From Nymphaea colorata (Eukaryota; Streptophyta; Magnoliopsida; Nymphaeales; Nymphaeaceae), in contig NC_045145.1 in assembly GCF_008831285.2 (NCBI RefSeq), positions 13,470,040 through 13,534,039 on the forward strand: a stretch of DNA of 64,000 nucleotides. The letters run 5' to 3'. The notes under the pieces are model-generated. The model had not been told where the DNA came from. It worked only from the letters and a program-made list of their open reading frames with translations, and ran no database searches. Below are positions 38,308 to 52,800 of the stretch, one piece after another (the first letter of the stretch is position 1; each line of letters opens with the position of its first letter). Position numbers and translations under genes: made by a program.

Positions 38308-41300
38308 CAAACAAAATAGCATATTCATAAAACATTAAATCATGGTCCAAAATTTGTAGATACTAAGAATTTCAAGACAAAAAATCTGTCCTTTGGGAGT
38401 TCCAAGGGGCGAAAAGGTGAGGAATGAGATGGGCAAGGGGGGAGAGGTGAGAGGATGAGAAAGGCAAGAGGGGTGAAAGGGGCGAGAAGGCAAGGGACGA
38501 GAGGGGTGAGGCAAGAGGGCAAAGGCATCGTGCGAGAGAGAGGGAAAAAAATGGTTTTTTAAAACGTGCAATGGACGATTTTGGACTCGGTCAACGCCGC
38601 ACCCAGGCCGTACCCGACGCCGTACCGGTACTGGTACTGCTCCTTTGGAGCAGTACCCACCCGTGTTACATAGGTCAACTGTAGTATGCTGTTGTTGGAA
38701 TATGTTTCAGTTGCATAGGTGATAAATATGAGAATTATATCTTGGCGAAGCAACATTGGGGCATCTATTAAATCTTATTGGTATCAACCACTCTTAGCTT
38801 TGAGTTGTTTCATTGGTTTTATTCCCTTATTGAGATGAAAATGACTTTTTGTTTTATGCTCTTGATGTTCTTGATATATTTACTGTTTGTAAAATGTTAA
38901 TGGTGCTCTACTGATGGAAATTTGAACTTAAGTAACAACTTTTTCCTCATTGCAGAGAACTAAAGTTAGACTTGGGACGTTAATGGGTGTGTTCGTCCCT
39001 TGCTTGCAAAATATATTGGGAATCATCTACTATATCCGATTTTCATGGTAACTGAAATCTTTTTCTTTTGACAACTAGATCGGTAGGTTGTTATTTGCAT
39101 ACACAGCCATTATGTTAGACCTGCATACTGTGAAACATTGGCAAGTGGCTTTGGGTCCAGTTCTTGAGTCGATGTGACTAGACACTGGTATGGGTACTCA
39201 GAACACCGTGGGATATGACAGATTGCTTCTGATTCAAGCCTTGAACTATTCCACTGGACCTCATTTGTTTATTGTTTTTCCTTTAATCCTTTATCTTTCC
39301 AAAGTAGTTAACTTTTAGCTCTGGGTGTGAACATTTCTTGAAAATAAGTAAGTAATGGGGTTGAGCTAAGGGGCAACAGCCTTTTGAGCATATTGCCTGA
39401 TAAAGCACCGATAATACCCTGTCAGCCCGAGAAGTTCCCTTAGTTCCTTAAATGGCTGCTGCAGAAGGCAGTCAACTGTTGCAGCAGTTTTGTCTGGGTC
39501 GCCTTCCACCCCGTCCAGTGATATGATATCTCAGATGTTGAATCTGAGTTTGTATGAGTTGATATTTGCAAGACTGGCTGTAGGTGTTGAAAATATTCCT
39601 TGTGCAGCTGTAGACTGGTGCATCGTCGAAGAATACAAGTAGAAACTGCCTGATGTAGAATATGAAAATGTTGTTCCTTAGGCTATAGAACATCGCAGGG
39701 GTGTTAGTGAGGCTGAATGACATTAACACAAATTCATAATGTCCATTGTGGGTGTGGCAAGCAGTTTTCTCCACATCCTTTTCATGCATATAAATTTATT
39801 GGTGTTCCCAAGCACAAATCCACCTTTGAAAAATAGGCAGCTCCAAATAGTTTGACGAAAAGTTCATCAATCACCATAATGGGATAACATTCCTTAACAA
39901 CGATGACATTGAGTCTGTGGTATGCATGTAAAAATGCTAGCTACCTTCTTTTTTCTTGACCAGGATCACCAGAGATGAATATGTGAAGTGGCTTCACCTG
40001 ATCACTTTTTATTCTAGCATGTCACAGTCTTTTCAATTTCATCTTTCTAGGCTATGTTACCTGTAGGTATGCATGTAGAGTCGTAGATGGTTGGATATTG
40101 AGCAACAATGGGAATTCAATGTTCTGCTGCCCATTTTGAGGTAGTTTTGCAGTTGATCAAAAGACCCCATCAAATCCCTTGAGCAGGTCCCTCATCCTCT
40201 TTTTTTTTTTCTTTTCCATGTTCAGTTGACTCAACAATATGAAATAGGTTTGCACTCTACTCTGTAAAACCTTTAGTAATGGTGCTGCATCCTCACACCT
40301 ATCGCATCCTATCTCCTGAGGTACTGCTATCTACATGAGACGTGCTTCCTGCATGAAACTCATTTTTGTAGCTGCAAAATCCCAGATGATCTGTCCGAGC
40401 ACCCATGATGCCTGCATCCTTAAGACCACCTCAACTTTCATGAGTGGTAGAACACAGAGTTCCACTGTGGCCAGGCTGTACCTGAAAGTGAAAGTTGAAA
40501 CTAAATGTCAAGTATCTTACAGCTCTCACATTACGCATCTTACTGCCATTCTTCCACTCTGACTGGATGTCCTTGAAGCCAAATATCAACTGCTCGACAG
40601 ACTATCACATTATGCATCACTGCCATTCCCCACTAGGAGATCAGATTGGCGCGTGAGTTGACCTAATTGCCAATATTTTGGCTACACATATTCTCATGAA
40701 ATTGTGGGTTGAGTTTATGTTGATGAGCTCAAAATTGGCTGGTTCCTGCACCTGCCATCTGCCCTTATGCCCAGTAGAACCTGCATTCTGAATATGGCAT
40801 GGCATGGCAAGGTATCTTAGTCCATTTCTCCTCAAAGTGATGGCAGAGCTTCTTGTGTCTATCTTTCATTTGGTCTGCAGCGATTTGTGTGACAAGCACC
40901 AAGCTATTGCCTCGTGGAGCTGCATCCTTGTCTTTACTAGCACCACAGTCTTTCATGTCCACCACAGTATACCTCCAAGGGCATTGTTTGGGTGCCATCC
41001 TTTTTAATCCCATTGAGCAATTCACTTCTTTTTTTCTCCTATGCAATCTTTGGCAAGTTCAAAACATTCAAGGTCCTGTCACCTGTGGTCTTGCTTCCTG
41101 CACCACAAATTTAATGTCTTCCTTCAATCCTCTTATAAACACTCTTAGTCTGTTACTAATGTGTCTTAGGACAACTGACCACCACAATACTTATATTTTT
41201 GAACAGTGATTAATATTCTTCCACTGCCCCCTCGTGTTTTGATGTGAGACAATTCAACATTGTTACCTGAATAAGTCAATGGTCCATGCCTGATATTTAG

Positions 41301-44300
41301 TGCTTGTTGTATTCTGGCTACCATGCTATCCCTAATGCCATTTGAAGTTTTGAACCACTACACCATGTCCTCTTCAAGATTCACCACCACGAGCATGATC
41401 CATTTGTGTCGAGGAACTGATGGGCAGGTGAAAATTGCTATGTATGAAAAATCCAACTCTCCAGAGCTTCCCTTGCAAACTTAGGGAATTCCAATTTTTA
41501 ACAAACTCGATTGAACTGAGTTTTCTTCCTCTTCTGATTTCTTCATCCCTTGCTACTACCATTTACCTGGTTATGTAATCTCTTAGGGGATCATTCAACT
41601 TTTGCTTGCCACTGCTGAGTTCACCCTTGGCACCAGTGATACGGGAGAGGTTTCCCCTTCGTTTCCTTGGTTGAATCAGTTTAGAGAGTTTTGGAGTCAT
41701 CTCTTGGTGCTCCCATTGATATGCCTGCATAAGATGAATTTGGGCATCCTCCAACCTCTGATCAATCCCACCATACTGTTGCTACAAAACATGTGATCGG
41801 CTTTCCGTTGCCATTCAGGCCTCATAGGCTGCTTATCTATATGTTTCGAGGGTTATAGTAGTTTCTTGTGTAGTGATTTTGTCCAACATTCTCAGGAGCT
41901 TGTCTCCTCTAATACCAATCTTGCTCTCCTTCTGCATAGTCGACTGTACCTGCAGGTCATGCACAATCAAGTAATAAAACACCCGAATGGAATGGAAAGA
42001 AGAAGATGCTAGAGAAAGAAAGAGGGGAACTCATGCTTTGATCATGGATTGGAGATACTCCTTAATGTTTATTTAAACTTTGAGCATATCTGCAGAACCC
42101 TAATTACACTTGTTTATAGGCATCATATTAGATTAGGTCCTTGTAAGTGACCCAGATCTGCCCTTTCCCACTAACCTAAACCTAAGCCCACTGGTCCAAT
42201 TACCCTGCGACCTGTTACAGTACATCATCATATTCAAAAGCAGTTGTTGCTAATTTGAAAATATTGCAATATTTTTGCATATTGTAGCCATCAATAATGT
42301 CGGCAAATATCATGACATTTCAAAAAATCACCAGATATAAAAATATCGCGGTACCATGCCAAGATATTCCCGATATTTTCTGTGAACCATCAGGCAAGTT
42401 GATCGGAGAACTCATAATTAGTGTAGTCAGTCATACTTAGTGCACATATAAGTAACATTGTCCATAAAATGATATAAGGATTATGTGAATGGATTATCGG
42501 TCCAGTTATTTATTTGAGGGTTTACAAACATGTAATGTTGCTTTTCAAAGTATAATTACCCAACTTTCTCAGAGAGTAACTTTACATGTGGCACTTTGTA
42601 AACCATCAATCAAGATGATCAAATGACATAATCAAGCCATATAATCCTCATATTTACTTGGTCTACATATTCCGTGGACCTTACACACACAAGCACACAC
42701 ACTTACACAGTTACACTCATTCTAGCAGTTTGTCTTCTAGTAAACAAAATCAGACTATTATGTGCTTGATTCTTAATTGTTCTTGTAAGTCCAATTCTTT
42801 TTTACCTTTTCATGTCTCTCCTTTTTTCGCTACCTTTCTGTTCTTTCCACATGTTACTGAAGCATGGTTTGCTGCATAATTTTGTTTTTCATGTTGCAGG
42901 ATTGTTGGAATGGCAGGCATAAGTGATTCCCTTCTTTTGGTATCCTTATGTGGACTATGCACGTTTTTAACTGGGATATCTTTAAGTGCCATTGCAACTA
43001 ATGGTGCTATGAAGGTGGATAAAAGGATTATGTTAGTGTAGATTTGTTTCTAATGCCTTATTCATGTTAGTTACTTTTCATCTTGTTTGAAGAAGAAATA
43101 AAAATAATAATAAGTAAAATCTAAATGCTTTTCTATTTGTATGTCCTTGCGATCATCAAGTTTGAAACAATGAATTTAATCATGTCTTGTTATTTGGAGA
43201 AAATTAATATAATATGGAGGATTTTTGCAATTCTTGGGTGCCTAGTTCTTCATAATAGTGATACAATGACAAGAACTTTTGGTGCTGAGCAGGAAAAGGA
43301 ATTTATAAAAAAAAAGGGTTATGGAAGTGAATATTCATGGATTGAGAATCTTTTGATCTATTTCTATAATATATTTTAAGCCTCAAAAATTTCAATGAAG
43401 CAAAATTTATCAGCTTTGTTTGTCAATTTCTCTTTTTCATGTTGAAGGGAAAAATACAAAGTAGTTACTACCAAAGTCCTTGGAGGTTGCTATAGCCATA
43501 TAACTTGCAATAAGGCTTATTTCTGACAGGAAAATTACTGGCCATGTAAATGGTCAGAAATATTCCTTCTTGAGTTGCTTTAGACCAAGCTTGTATGAAG
43601 ACTCCTTTTTGTGGCTTCAGATACATGCCTATCCTTGAATATGGCCACTCCTCTTTTTGCTTTGTGCAATTTTATTTCTTAAGCTTCTCAAGCATATCAG
43701 GGACCCATAGCAAATTCACAATTTACTCTTATTCTTAAGAATGTGGGAGAGGCTATAAGTGCCTTAGATAGAGGCTATTTATCAAAAATTAGAGAACAAT
43801 TGAACAGGAGAAATTGTTAAATTACTGGAACAAGTAAGCATGAGCATGACTGGATGTGTGCACACAAACATAAAGTTGATGGTGCTGTCAAATACGCAAG
43901 CTAGTCTAAACAGTTGGCTATGTACTTCCTCTTGTGGTGCAGATTACCAAAGAGACCTTGTTCCATCATGTGTCTTCTATCTTACTATAAGCATGTGTCC
44001 ATCATTTTCGGGCAAGACTCCTTGGATACTTCTTAATGGTCGTTAAGAAAAAAGACAGAAAATGAATCTCAAGGTCATGGTTGGAGTGAAGCCATTGAGT
44101 TGTTACTGCTCCACCCAGTTTCAGTTAGATAAGAAATGGAGGAAGGAAAAGCAGACACCCCACTCCTATTTTAGTAGTCTCCTGCAACATATTTAAATAT
44201 ATGTAGACAACTATTTTTTTTTTATTTATATTTTCTGGCTTCATAAAATGTAACTGAACAGAACCTATGCCACACACACATGTGCGCACACACACACGCG

Positions 44301-46800
44301 TGCACACACACACACACACACACACGCACACGTTCATTCTGCCATTAAGCTGACTTCTAAAAGAGGTTTGCTAAGCTTCTTTTCTCATAGATGATGGACA
44401 TGTCGCTAGATTGATGCAAATTTTGTATCTTTCAAGATTGCATAGTTCGATCTCGGGGCTGCCAATGCAATGCATCTATTGAATTGCTGAGCCAGACCTT
44501 TCAGATTAGTCATGCTTGGTAAGGAAATTGTGGCATTCCATGTGTAGGAATGATTTGAGAATAATCTCTATGAAAGTTCTGAAAAGAAAATGACCATGTA
44601 TACTTGGCTCCATTGCTATGTTTCTCCTGGAGCTTTTGGTTCATAAACCTTTTAGATGATGGGAAAAGAGCGGGCTTATGGCGTGGGTTGGAATGTGTTG
44701 GGTTGAGCAGTTGAGTTAGTAAACAGCCATGGTTGGTATGAAGCCATATTTAAATTATCAGGCCCTAACATGTGAGGAGGTGGGTTATTATTGATAATTT
44801 TGATGGTTCGGATGGCTCTACTAAGAGCCATTGGAGCTAGCCAATGAAACTTGTTTTAGCCAACTGAGAAGGCCCTTAACCATTTGTTATCTATGTACAA
44901 ATATGTTGCTAAGATCAGCAAGATATCTCTTTTATTCATTCTTACTCTTTATGTGTGTGTAATATACATCTATTCTTTATGCTTGTTTTTTACTAAATCG
45001 TAATATGGTTTGCAGAAAGTTGAAATTTTCCCACACTGCCTTCTGGACTACTATGCCTTATACAAGTGATGACAGCTTTGTCACCATGGTTTATATTCTA
45101 AGTTTCACTCATATTAATGTAGGGTGGTGGACCATATTATCTCATTGGTCGAGCTCTTGGGCCAGAGGTTGGTGTTAGCATTGGCTTATGTTTCTTTCTC
45201 GGGAATGCTGTTGCTGGTGCCCTGTAAGCTTCTCTAAACTATTCGGCTAACACTATTAAGAACAGTTTCTCATAATTTTGGTATTCAGTAATGAGTAACA
45301 TAATAAACTAACAATTCAACTTCAATACTAATATATATAGTTTTCCCCTGACAATTATATATGTGCCCATTTCATGAAATTAATGAGTACGCTATGCAGG
45401 ACGAATTGCTTGATTTCATGACTCTCCAAATCGTTGAATCTTAGTTATAAGTAAGAGGGTCCATTGAACTATTGAAAATACTCACTGGCAGCAGCAGAAG
45501 AGCTTAGCATGTGCTTGATAAGTGGTGATTGCTTGCCTTAGCTTGTTATATGTTTTATCTTAGACTGCAGGCAGGACATGTTCACCAGCTGTACAAGTTT
45601 GGTATGCATTGAGGAAATCTGACAGCAATCCTGGAATAGCACAAAAGCATGTTCTGCAATTTGTTTTTTTTTTTGGCAAATTTGGCTTTTCTAGCCTAGT
45701 GGCGAAGCCAGAAACTTCTTGTTAAGGGGCACTCTAAGTGTAAATTTCAAACTTGAAGGGGGCACTCATACGTAAAAAATTAAAAATTCATGAGGTTTCA
45801 ATATATAAATAATGTAAATTTAATGGTCTGGCATGGGCAATTGCGTACTCCAGACACAACGTGGCTCCGCCATTGTTCTAGCCTTTTTAAAAGTTATTTG
45901 TAATTTGAGGATAAACAATATAAACAGTCTTGCAATTACTATTTGCATTTCTTCTAATTCTGAGATAAGTTCCTTGTCCACTGTTACTGAAGATTATCTT
46001 CATGCATTTGTTTGTTGAACACCTCCTTTGTATGCTTTTCTGCTATTTATGAAATGCTTCAAGCCTTTAATGCATTTGTTCTGTTTATTTTGCTATTTCA
46101 TAGTTACATTTAGGCAGCAGTATTTTTTCAAATAAAACATACTTTTTATGTTAATAGATGCATCCTTCCCTAACTCTGGTCTCCATAAATGCCACTTCCA
46201 GATTTTACTGCCATGAGGTTGGTTGGGCCTAGATGTTATGCTAAGGAGTAGGACTGAATGCATCTGGCTTATATTGAAAAGTAATAATCCCCCATAAAGG
46301 CCCTATCTGTTCTCAGTCTGAAGCTAAGGCTAGAATTAAGATACAACTTTCACTTACACAGTGACAACCATAGGCTCTTGATATTATAGGCATAACTGGA
46401 CTAGATCTGCATCCGCTAGCTGCTTTTGTGGTTCGGGTTATCTGGAGTGAAACGATCTCAATAATTTGAGCTTAGAAAATATTATTGTCTTTTGCTTATT
46501 CTATCAGATGATGATTATAGTCTCTGCTAATCTCTTCAGTTTCTGATAATTTTGCATGTTGGTTTCAGACTTAAAACTCACAGTATGCAGTACATATTTT
46601 TGCTGGCTGTCATATCTATCTTGCTGTTAAACTTTCTGTGATTTTTACTTGCACGTTGCAGCTTGCAATTTTCAGAGCCCAATTTTGTGATTACTTTTGT
46701 TCATTGTGGTTGTTGATTTTGATAGTACAGTGGGCCATGTGTAACATTTCATATACGTAAGGATTTGATGAATTTTTCCTCTTATAAAAAATCAGAAACT

Positions 46801-46834
<34 letters not shown>

Positions 46835-49800
46835 TTCCCTCTCTCTCCAACCGTGGATTAGTTATGTATTGGGAGCTGTTGAGACATTCCTAAATGCAGT
46901 TCCTGCTGCTGGAATCTTTAGAGGTAATCATTCAGTTCATTGCGAACCCTTCTGTTGTATTTGGCATAAATTATATTGACTGATATTACTCTACTGCTTT
47001 GTCTGTTCTTCTATCTATACCCACTACTTTTGCTGCTGTAAGCCGTTAGTATTTTTATCTTGTTTTCCTTTTTTCCCTAATTATTCATTGGGACCATCGC
47101 ACCAGTTCTTACCTAGTTGCATGAATATTTGTTTTGTGGTTTCATGCGTTCACTGTAAAGCTGTGCAACTTAATCCTATTCTATGGTACTAAATTACTAA
47201 TGCATTCTCTGCATGTTATAGGTGAACTTTTCTAATTTATGGAAAGCTTATTCCTGTTTCTGGTGTTTTGGAATGCAGAGAGCGCAACAAGTGTAAATAG
47301 TACTTCTATTGGACAAAATGTAACTGCGGAGACAATCTATAGTCCAAGTTTACATGATCTGCAAGTCTATGGAGTGGTCGTTACCATTCTTCTTTGCTTT
47401 ATTGTATTTGGGGGCGTGAAAATTATCAACCGGGTTGCTCCTGCTTTTCTCATTCCTGTCCTCTTCTCACTTTTCTGCATTTTTATTGGGATTTTTGCAG
47501 CTCCACGACGGGGTGCACCTGGTGAGCTTGGCCTTTCACAATATATATATATTCTCAGTCGTCGTGTTCTGCTGTTTGTATGCTCCTAATGGTCTTTTGC
47601 TGCCTTTGACAAGATGGTATAACTGGATTGAGTTTGCACACTTTCAAGGAGAATTGGAGTCCATTCTATCAGCGGACAAACAGAGGTGGGATACCTCAAC
47701 CTGATGGAGAAATATACTGGAGCTTCAAGTGAGTAACTTAGGATGCAACTCATGATTGTTGCACTGATAAGACCTTACATGTTATAAGTCTCTTTGTTCT
47801 TTCTTTTGGGTTATGTTGGCAATGTGATCGATCCTGTATATATTCTTCTTGAATCTTCAGTCATGTCTCGAGAGTGCTGATCTTGTCAATGAATGGAAGG
47901 AAGCATAGTGCGTAGGATCAGCTAGTTGTATAGGTTGAGGTCAGACAGAAGGGACGTAGTTTTTTCTTTTATGATTTCAAAACATTATGATAAGTATTTC
48001 TTCCTTTTGATTCAACTATTTTAAAAATTTTAATTCCATTTTAGTTGTCCTAAGTCTTTTTTGAAGTTCTGCACTTAGGCATCGGCTAGTGCTTTTCATA
48101 TCTTAGCCTCTTAGGTGTTACAGCCGGCAGCCTTAGAGAGAGAATCGTTAATCCATTCACTAACCCTAATCTCCATAATAAAGAGACTAGGGTTGAAGAG
48201 AGATTTACAAAGTACATCAACAGTATTTAAAGAGACCTCCTAACTATTAAATATTGCAAAGAACCGCCTAGAAACATAAACTCTTCTAATTCAACACTCC
48301 CCCTCAAGCTGGAGCATACATATTAATCATGCTCAGCTTGTCACAACATCTAGAGAAATCACCAATAAGAAGAACTTTAGTGAAGACATCTACAGCTTGA
48401 TCTTCTGATGATACATGAATGGTGGTTATGGTTCCTTCTTGAACGAGATCCCGAATGTAATGGCAGTCCACTTCAATATGTTTAGTTCTCTCATGGAAAA
48501 CTGGATTGTTTGCAATGTATGTGGCTGCTCGATTGTTACAATACATCTTCATGGGAAGCGGAATCGACACACTTAGGCTAGATAACATGGATTTAGCCCA
48601 AGTTATTTCAACGGCAATTTGAGCCATAGCTCTGTATTCGGATTCTGCACTAGATCTTGACACCACACCTTGCTTTTTGCTTCTCCAAGATATAAAGTTG
48701 CCTCCCACAAATACACAGAATCCTGTGGTAGATTTCCTGTCTTCGACTGAGCCAACATAGTCAGCATCACTATAGGCTTCCACTTCCAGGGTCTTGCCTT
48801 TCGTGAACAAAAGTCCTTTGCCAGGAGATGATTTCAAATATTTAACCACCATTAAAGCAGTATCCCAATGAACTTTCTTGGGTCTTTCCATAAATTGACT
48901 TAGTTTCCCCACTGCAAAGCTAATGTCTGGTCTGGTCACAGTAACATAGAGAAGCTTTTCAATAAGAGACCTGTATGATCGAGAATCCACTAATTCTGAT
49001 TGGTCATCATGAAGATGTATGCGTGGATTCATAGGTAAATTGGCCGGTTTAGCTTCTAGCATCCCGGTGTCCTGCAATAAATCAAAAACATACGTTCGTT
49101 GAGAGAGAACTACACCTTCCTTGTTGCAAGCCACCTCTATTCCCAAGAAATATCGTAGTTGACCAAGATCTTTCGTCAAAAGTGTTTTTGAAAAAACAAC
49201 TTTGTATCAGAAATTTCTTGATCGGAGTCACCTGTCAGGATAATATCTTCAATATAAACCACTAGAACGGTCATACCCCTGGAATTCTTCTTGATAAACG
49301 AAGAATGATCAAGAGGGGATCTCGCAAAGCCACACTTTGAGACTACCTCAGAGAACTTGTGATACCACGCACGAGGACTCTGCTTGAGTCCATAAATAGC
49401 TTTCTTGCACACTTTTCTACACTCCCCATGTCGTTCAAACCCTGGTGGTTGTTGCATATTGACAGTCTCATCGAGATCACCGTACAAAAATGCATTTTTG
49501 ACATCCAAATAATACATGTGTCAGTCATGGTGTACAACCACAGAGATGATAAGACGAATGGTCCCCAATCGAGCAACAAGAGAGAAAGTCTTGAAGAAAT
49601 CAACCCCGTAAGTCTGCGTGTAGCCCTTAGCGACCAATCGAGCTTTGTATCTTTCTATAGAACCATCAAAATTATATTTCACTGTGAATACCCACTTGGA
49701 GCCAACAATGTCACAATCAGGAGGAGTATCAACAAGTTCCCAAGTGCCTCGTTGAACTAATGCATCCATCTCATCTTGCATAGCCTGTCTTCATTGGGTA

Positions 49801-52800
49801 TCTAATAAGGCCTGTTGGTGACAAGTAGGAACTGCATGGGCTGCCAGAGCTTGAATAAACTGTTGCATACTTTTACCAACACTGTCAGTAGAAACAAAAT
49901 GAGATATAGGATGCAGAGTACATTGTCGCTTGCCTTTGCGAAGAGCAATAGGTAAATCCTGATAGGGATAAAATGGACTAGGTATACTCACTTCAGATGT
50001 ACTTACCTCCTGAGAAGCGGTTGGGAAGGATCATGAGAAGGGTCCTGTCGACGTGTGTAGACTAGCAAAGGATCACAAAACTTGGACACTACAACAGGAG
50101 AATCCCTAGAAGGAGACTCGTAAGGGAATGACTCCAAAAGAATAGGAGGAATATGTAGTGGGTCACATGACAGTGGCATCTCAGTAGAGATAGGTGATGA
50201 ACTATAATAAGACTGAGACTCAAAGAATGTCACATCCGCACTGATATACTCCTTTTGAGTCAATGGGTCAAAGCATTTGTAACCTTTATGATTCCTGGAA
50301 TAGCCAATAAAGATACACTTAATGGCTTGGGCACCTAATTTATCACATGTGGGTCCAAGTATGTGAACAAAGTATGTGCAACCAAATACTTCGGGAGCCA
50401 CTGGAAACAAGGGTTGTTGTGGGTGCACAAGTTTAATGGGAACCTTGTTGTCAATGGAGGATGACGGTGAACGGTTGGTCAAGTAACAGGCAGTGAAGAT
50501 GACATCTCCCCAAAAATATGCAGGTAGATTAGTATGAAACATTAAGGAGCGTGCCACATTTAAAAGTTGGCGATGTTTCCGCGCAGCTACTCCATTTTGT
50601 TGGGAGGTATGGGGACAAGTAAATTGAGGAGAAATGCCATTATCAGAGTAAAATTTCATTAAGGTAGATGCCTTAAACTCAATAGCATTATCAATGCGAA
50701 TGCTTTTAACAAGAATACCAAACTGAGTCTTTATTTCAACAATAAGGTTCTTGAGAGTACATATGACTTCAGACCTTTCTTTCAAAAGAAAAACCCAAGT
50801 GACTCGAGAATAATCATCAACAATGGCAAGGAAATAACGAAATCTAGACCTACTAGCAACTCTGCTAGGACCCCACATATCAACATGAAGAAGATCAAAT
50901 AGTCCACAACTGGACGGACTAAGACTCGATGAATAACTGCTACGGGTGTGCTTGCCAAGTTAACAAGCCTCACACTGGAATGACTCTGGTACTAATAGAT
51001 GAGGAAGTAGGTGACAGAGCTTGGAGACAGATGGATGACCAAGTCTGAGATGCCACTGGAAGGAGGAGGACAATGAGGAAGTCGAGATGACTGCAATACC
51101 CACAGAATCAGACAGGAAATAGATGCCCCCTTTCTCATAGCCTCCACCAATCGTCTTCTTAGTTTGCAAGTCCTGAAATGAACATACACCAGAGTCAAAT
51201 GTAACACGACAATGTAAATCATTAATCAATTGTCCAACTCATAAAAGATTAGTGGGAAACTTAGGAGCATATAACACATTAGGAATTGTCATAGACTGAG
51301 AAATCTTAATATCTCCATAACCCATAATAGGAGACCATCTACCATCTGCAAGTCTCACATGACGTGTCTGAGGTAATGAGTGTAGCACGATAAACATAAA
51401 AGGTCTACTACAAAAGTGCTTCGATGCTCCTGAATCAATAATCCAAGTAGTACCTGTATCATGTGGAGCAGTATCAACGGACACAACACTGTCTATCATA
51501 ACTGTAAAGGCTAATGGTTGAGTAGATCTGTGTGCTAAGAACTCCTCGTACTCTGACCTGTTGATATTTACAGTCACAGTCTCAGGATTGGAAGAAGATA
51601 AAGACCCCTCTACTACTGATGAAGCTGCTTGGATAAATCCAATAGGAGACTGTAATGAATTCTTGCCCTGCTTAGATGCAACACTTCTTCCTAGGGGTAT
51701 AGCGGAAGGACGACTATGCTTATCCCAACATCTGTCTTCTAAATGCGCTATTTTCCCACAGAAGGTGCACTGAAATCTCCCACGTCCTCCTCCTGACCCT
51801 CGACCTATGCCCCTCCCCCTGAAGAAATTACATCCACAGCCTCTTGAAGCTACCAAAATAGAGGGAGTAGCATCGCTGGAAGGCGGAGAAAGAGTCACAG
51901 CAAGACGACTGAGTCTGTTGTAAGCCTCAGCTAGGTCAGGAATTTCTGCTCCAGTCAACATCTGTGCCTTTGCTACTGCATCTCGGGAGAGAGACCCTAT
52001 ATAAACTTTGCCACCATAGACTGTTCACCATGAGTCTTGTGGCATGTGGGACATGGAGGACGCAAAGCTTTAAGTCTTTCATAGATTGACTTGATGGAAG
52101 CGAAGTACTGAGCAAGACTTTGGTCACCCTGTCTCAAATTAAGTAATTCCTCCTCCACCTGCAAGATCTTGCTAACATTCTTTTCATTTGAGTACATTTA
52201 CTTCAAAAAATCTCACATTTGTTTGGCAAAGGTATAATATGCAATAATAGAGATAATTTGTGGTTGCACACTATTCAATATTCATGATCCTTGACATGAC
52301 AATATTATTATCTTCTTTTCATGAACTATATCTTCCACTATTCATCATAGGTTCATCTTCTTCTATAACATGTTCCTTTCGATGTCCAATCACATACATC
52401 ATAAATACATGAGACCAAATCTCATAGTTAGATCCATCTAACTTTATAGTAGAGTCATAAGAAAAGAGATTGTTTGTGTTCTTATGCTCATACTGCATCC
52501 CTGTCTTGCCTTCAGCGGCCATAGTGCATGACTTGACAATGTGATCTTAATCTGGTTGCACTATGATACAATCAAGAGTATAGCATGCAACAATCAACTT
52601 GAGAAAACTTAGGCAGCAGAATATATATATATATTTTTTCGCACCAAAAGCAGTCCTTAAAAAAAATTTCTATGAACTTGCTGCTCAGTAAATCAGACCA
52701 CCAATTACAACAATCAATAAATGAACAAGAATATATGAACTTGCTGTTCAAAACAGTCCACCAGGTTTTTACGTATCCACGTATGCAGATAAAAAAAACT

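Larger units (their letters stand above)
36245..38955 (+). other. CCC gene intron 3 (2.7 kb)
   Basis: The intron carries a TG microsatellite (37379-37417) and a 540-bp hAT-like element (38134-38673). The rest is T-rich with no recognised gene. Confidence 0.8.
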
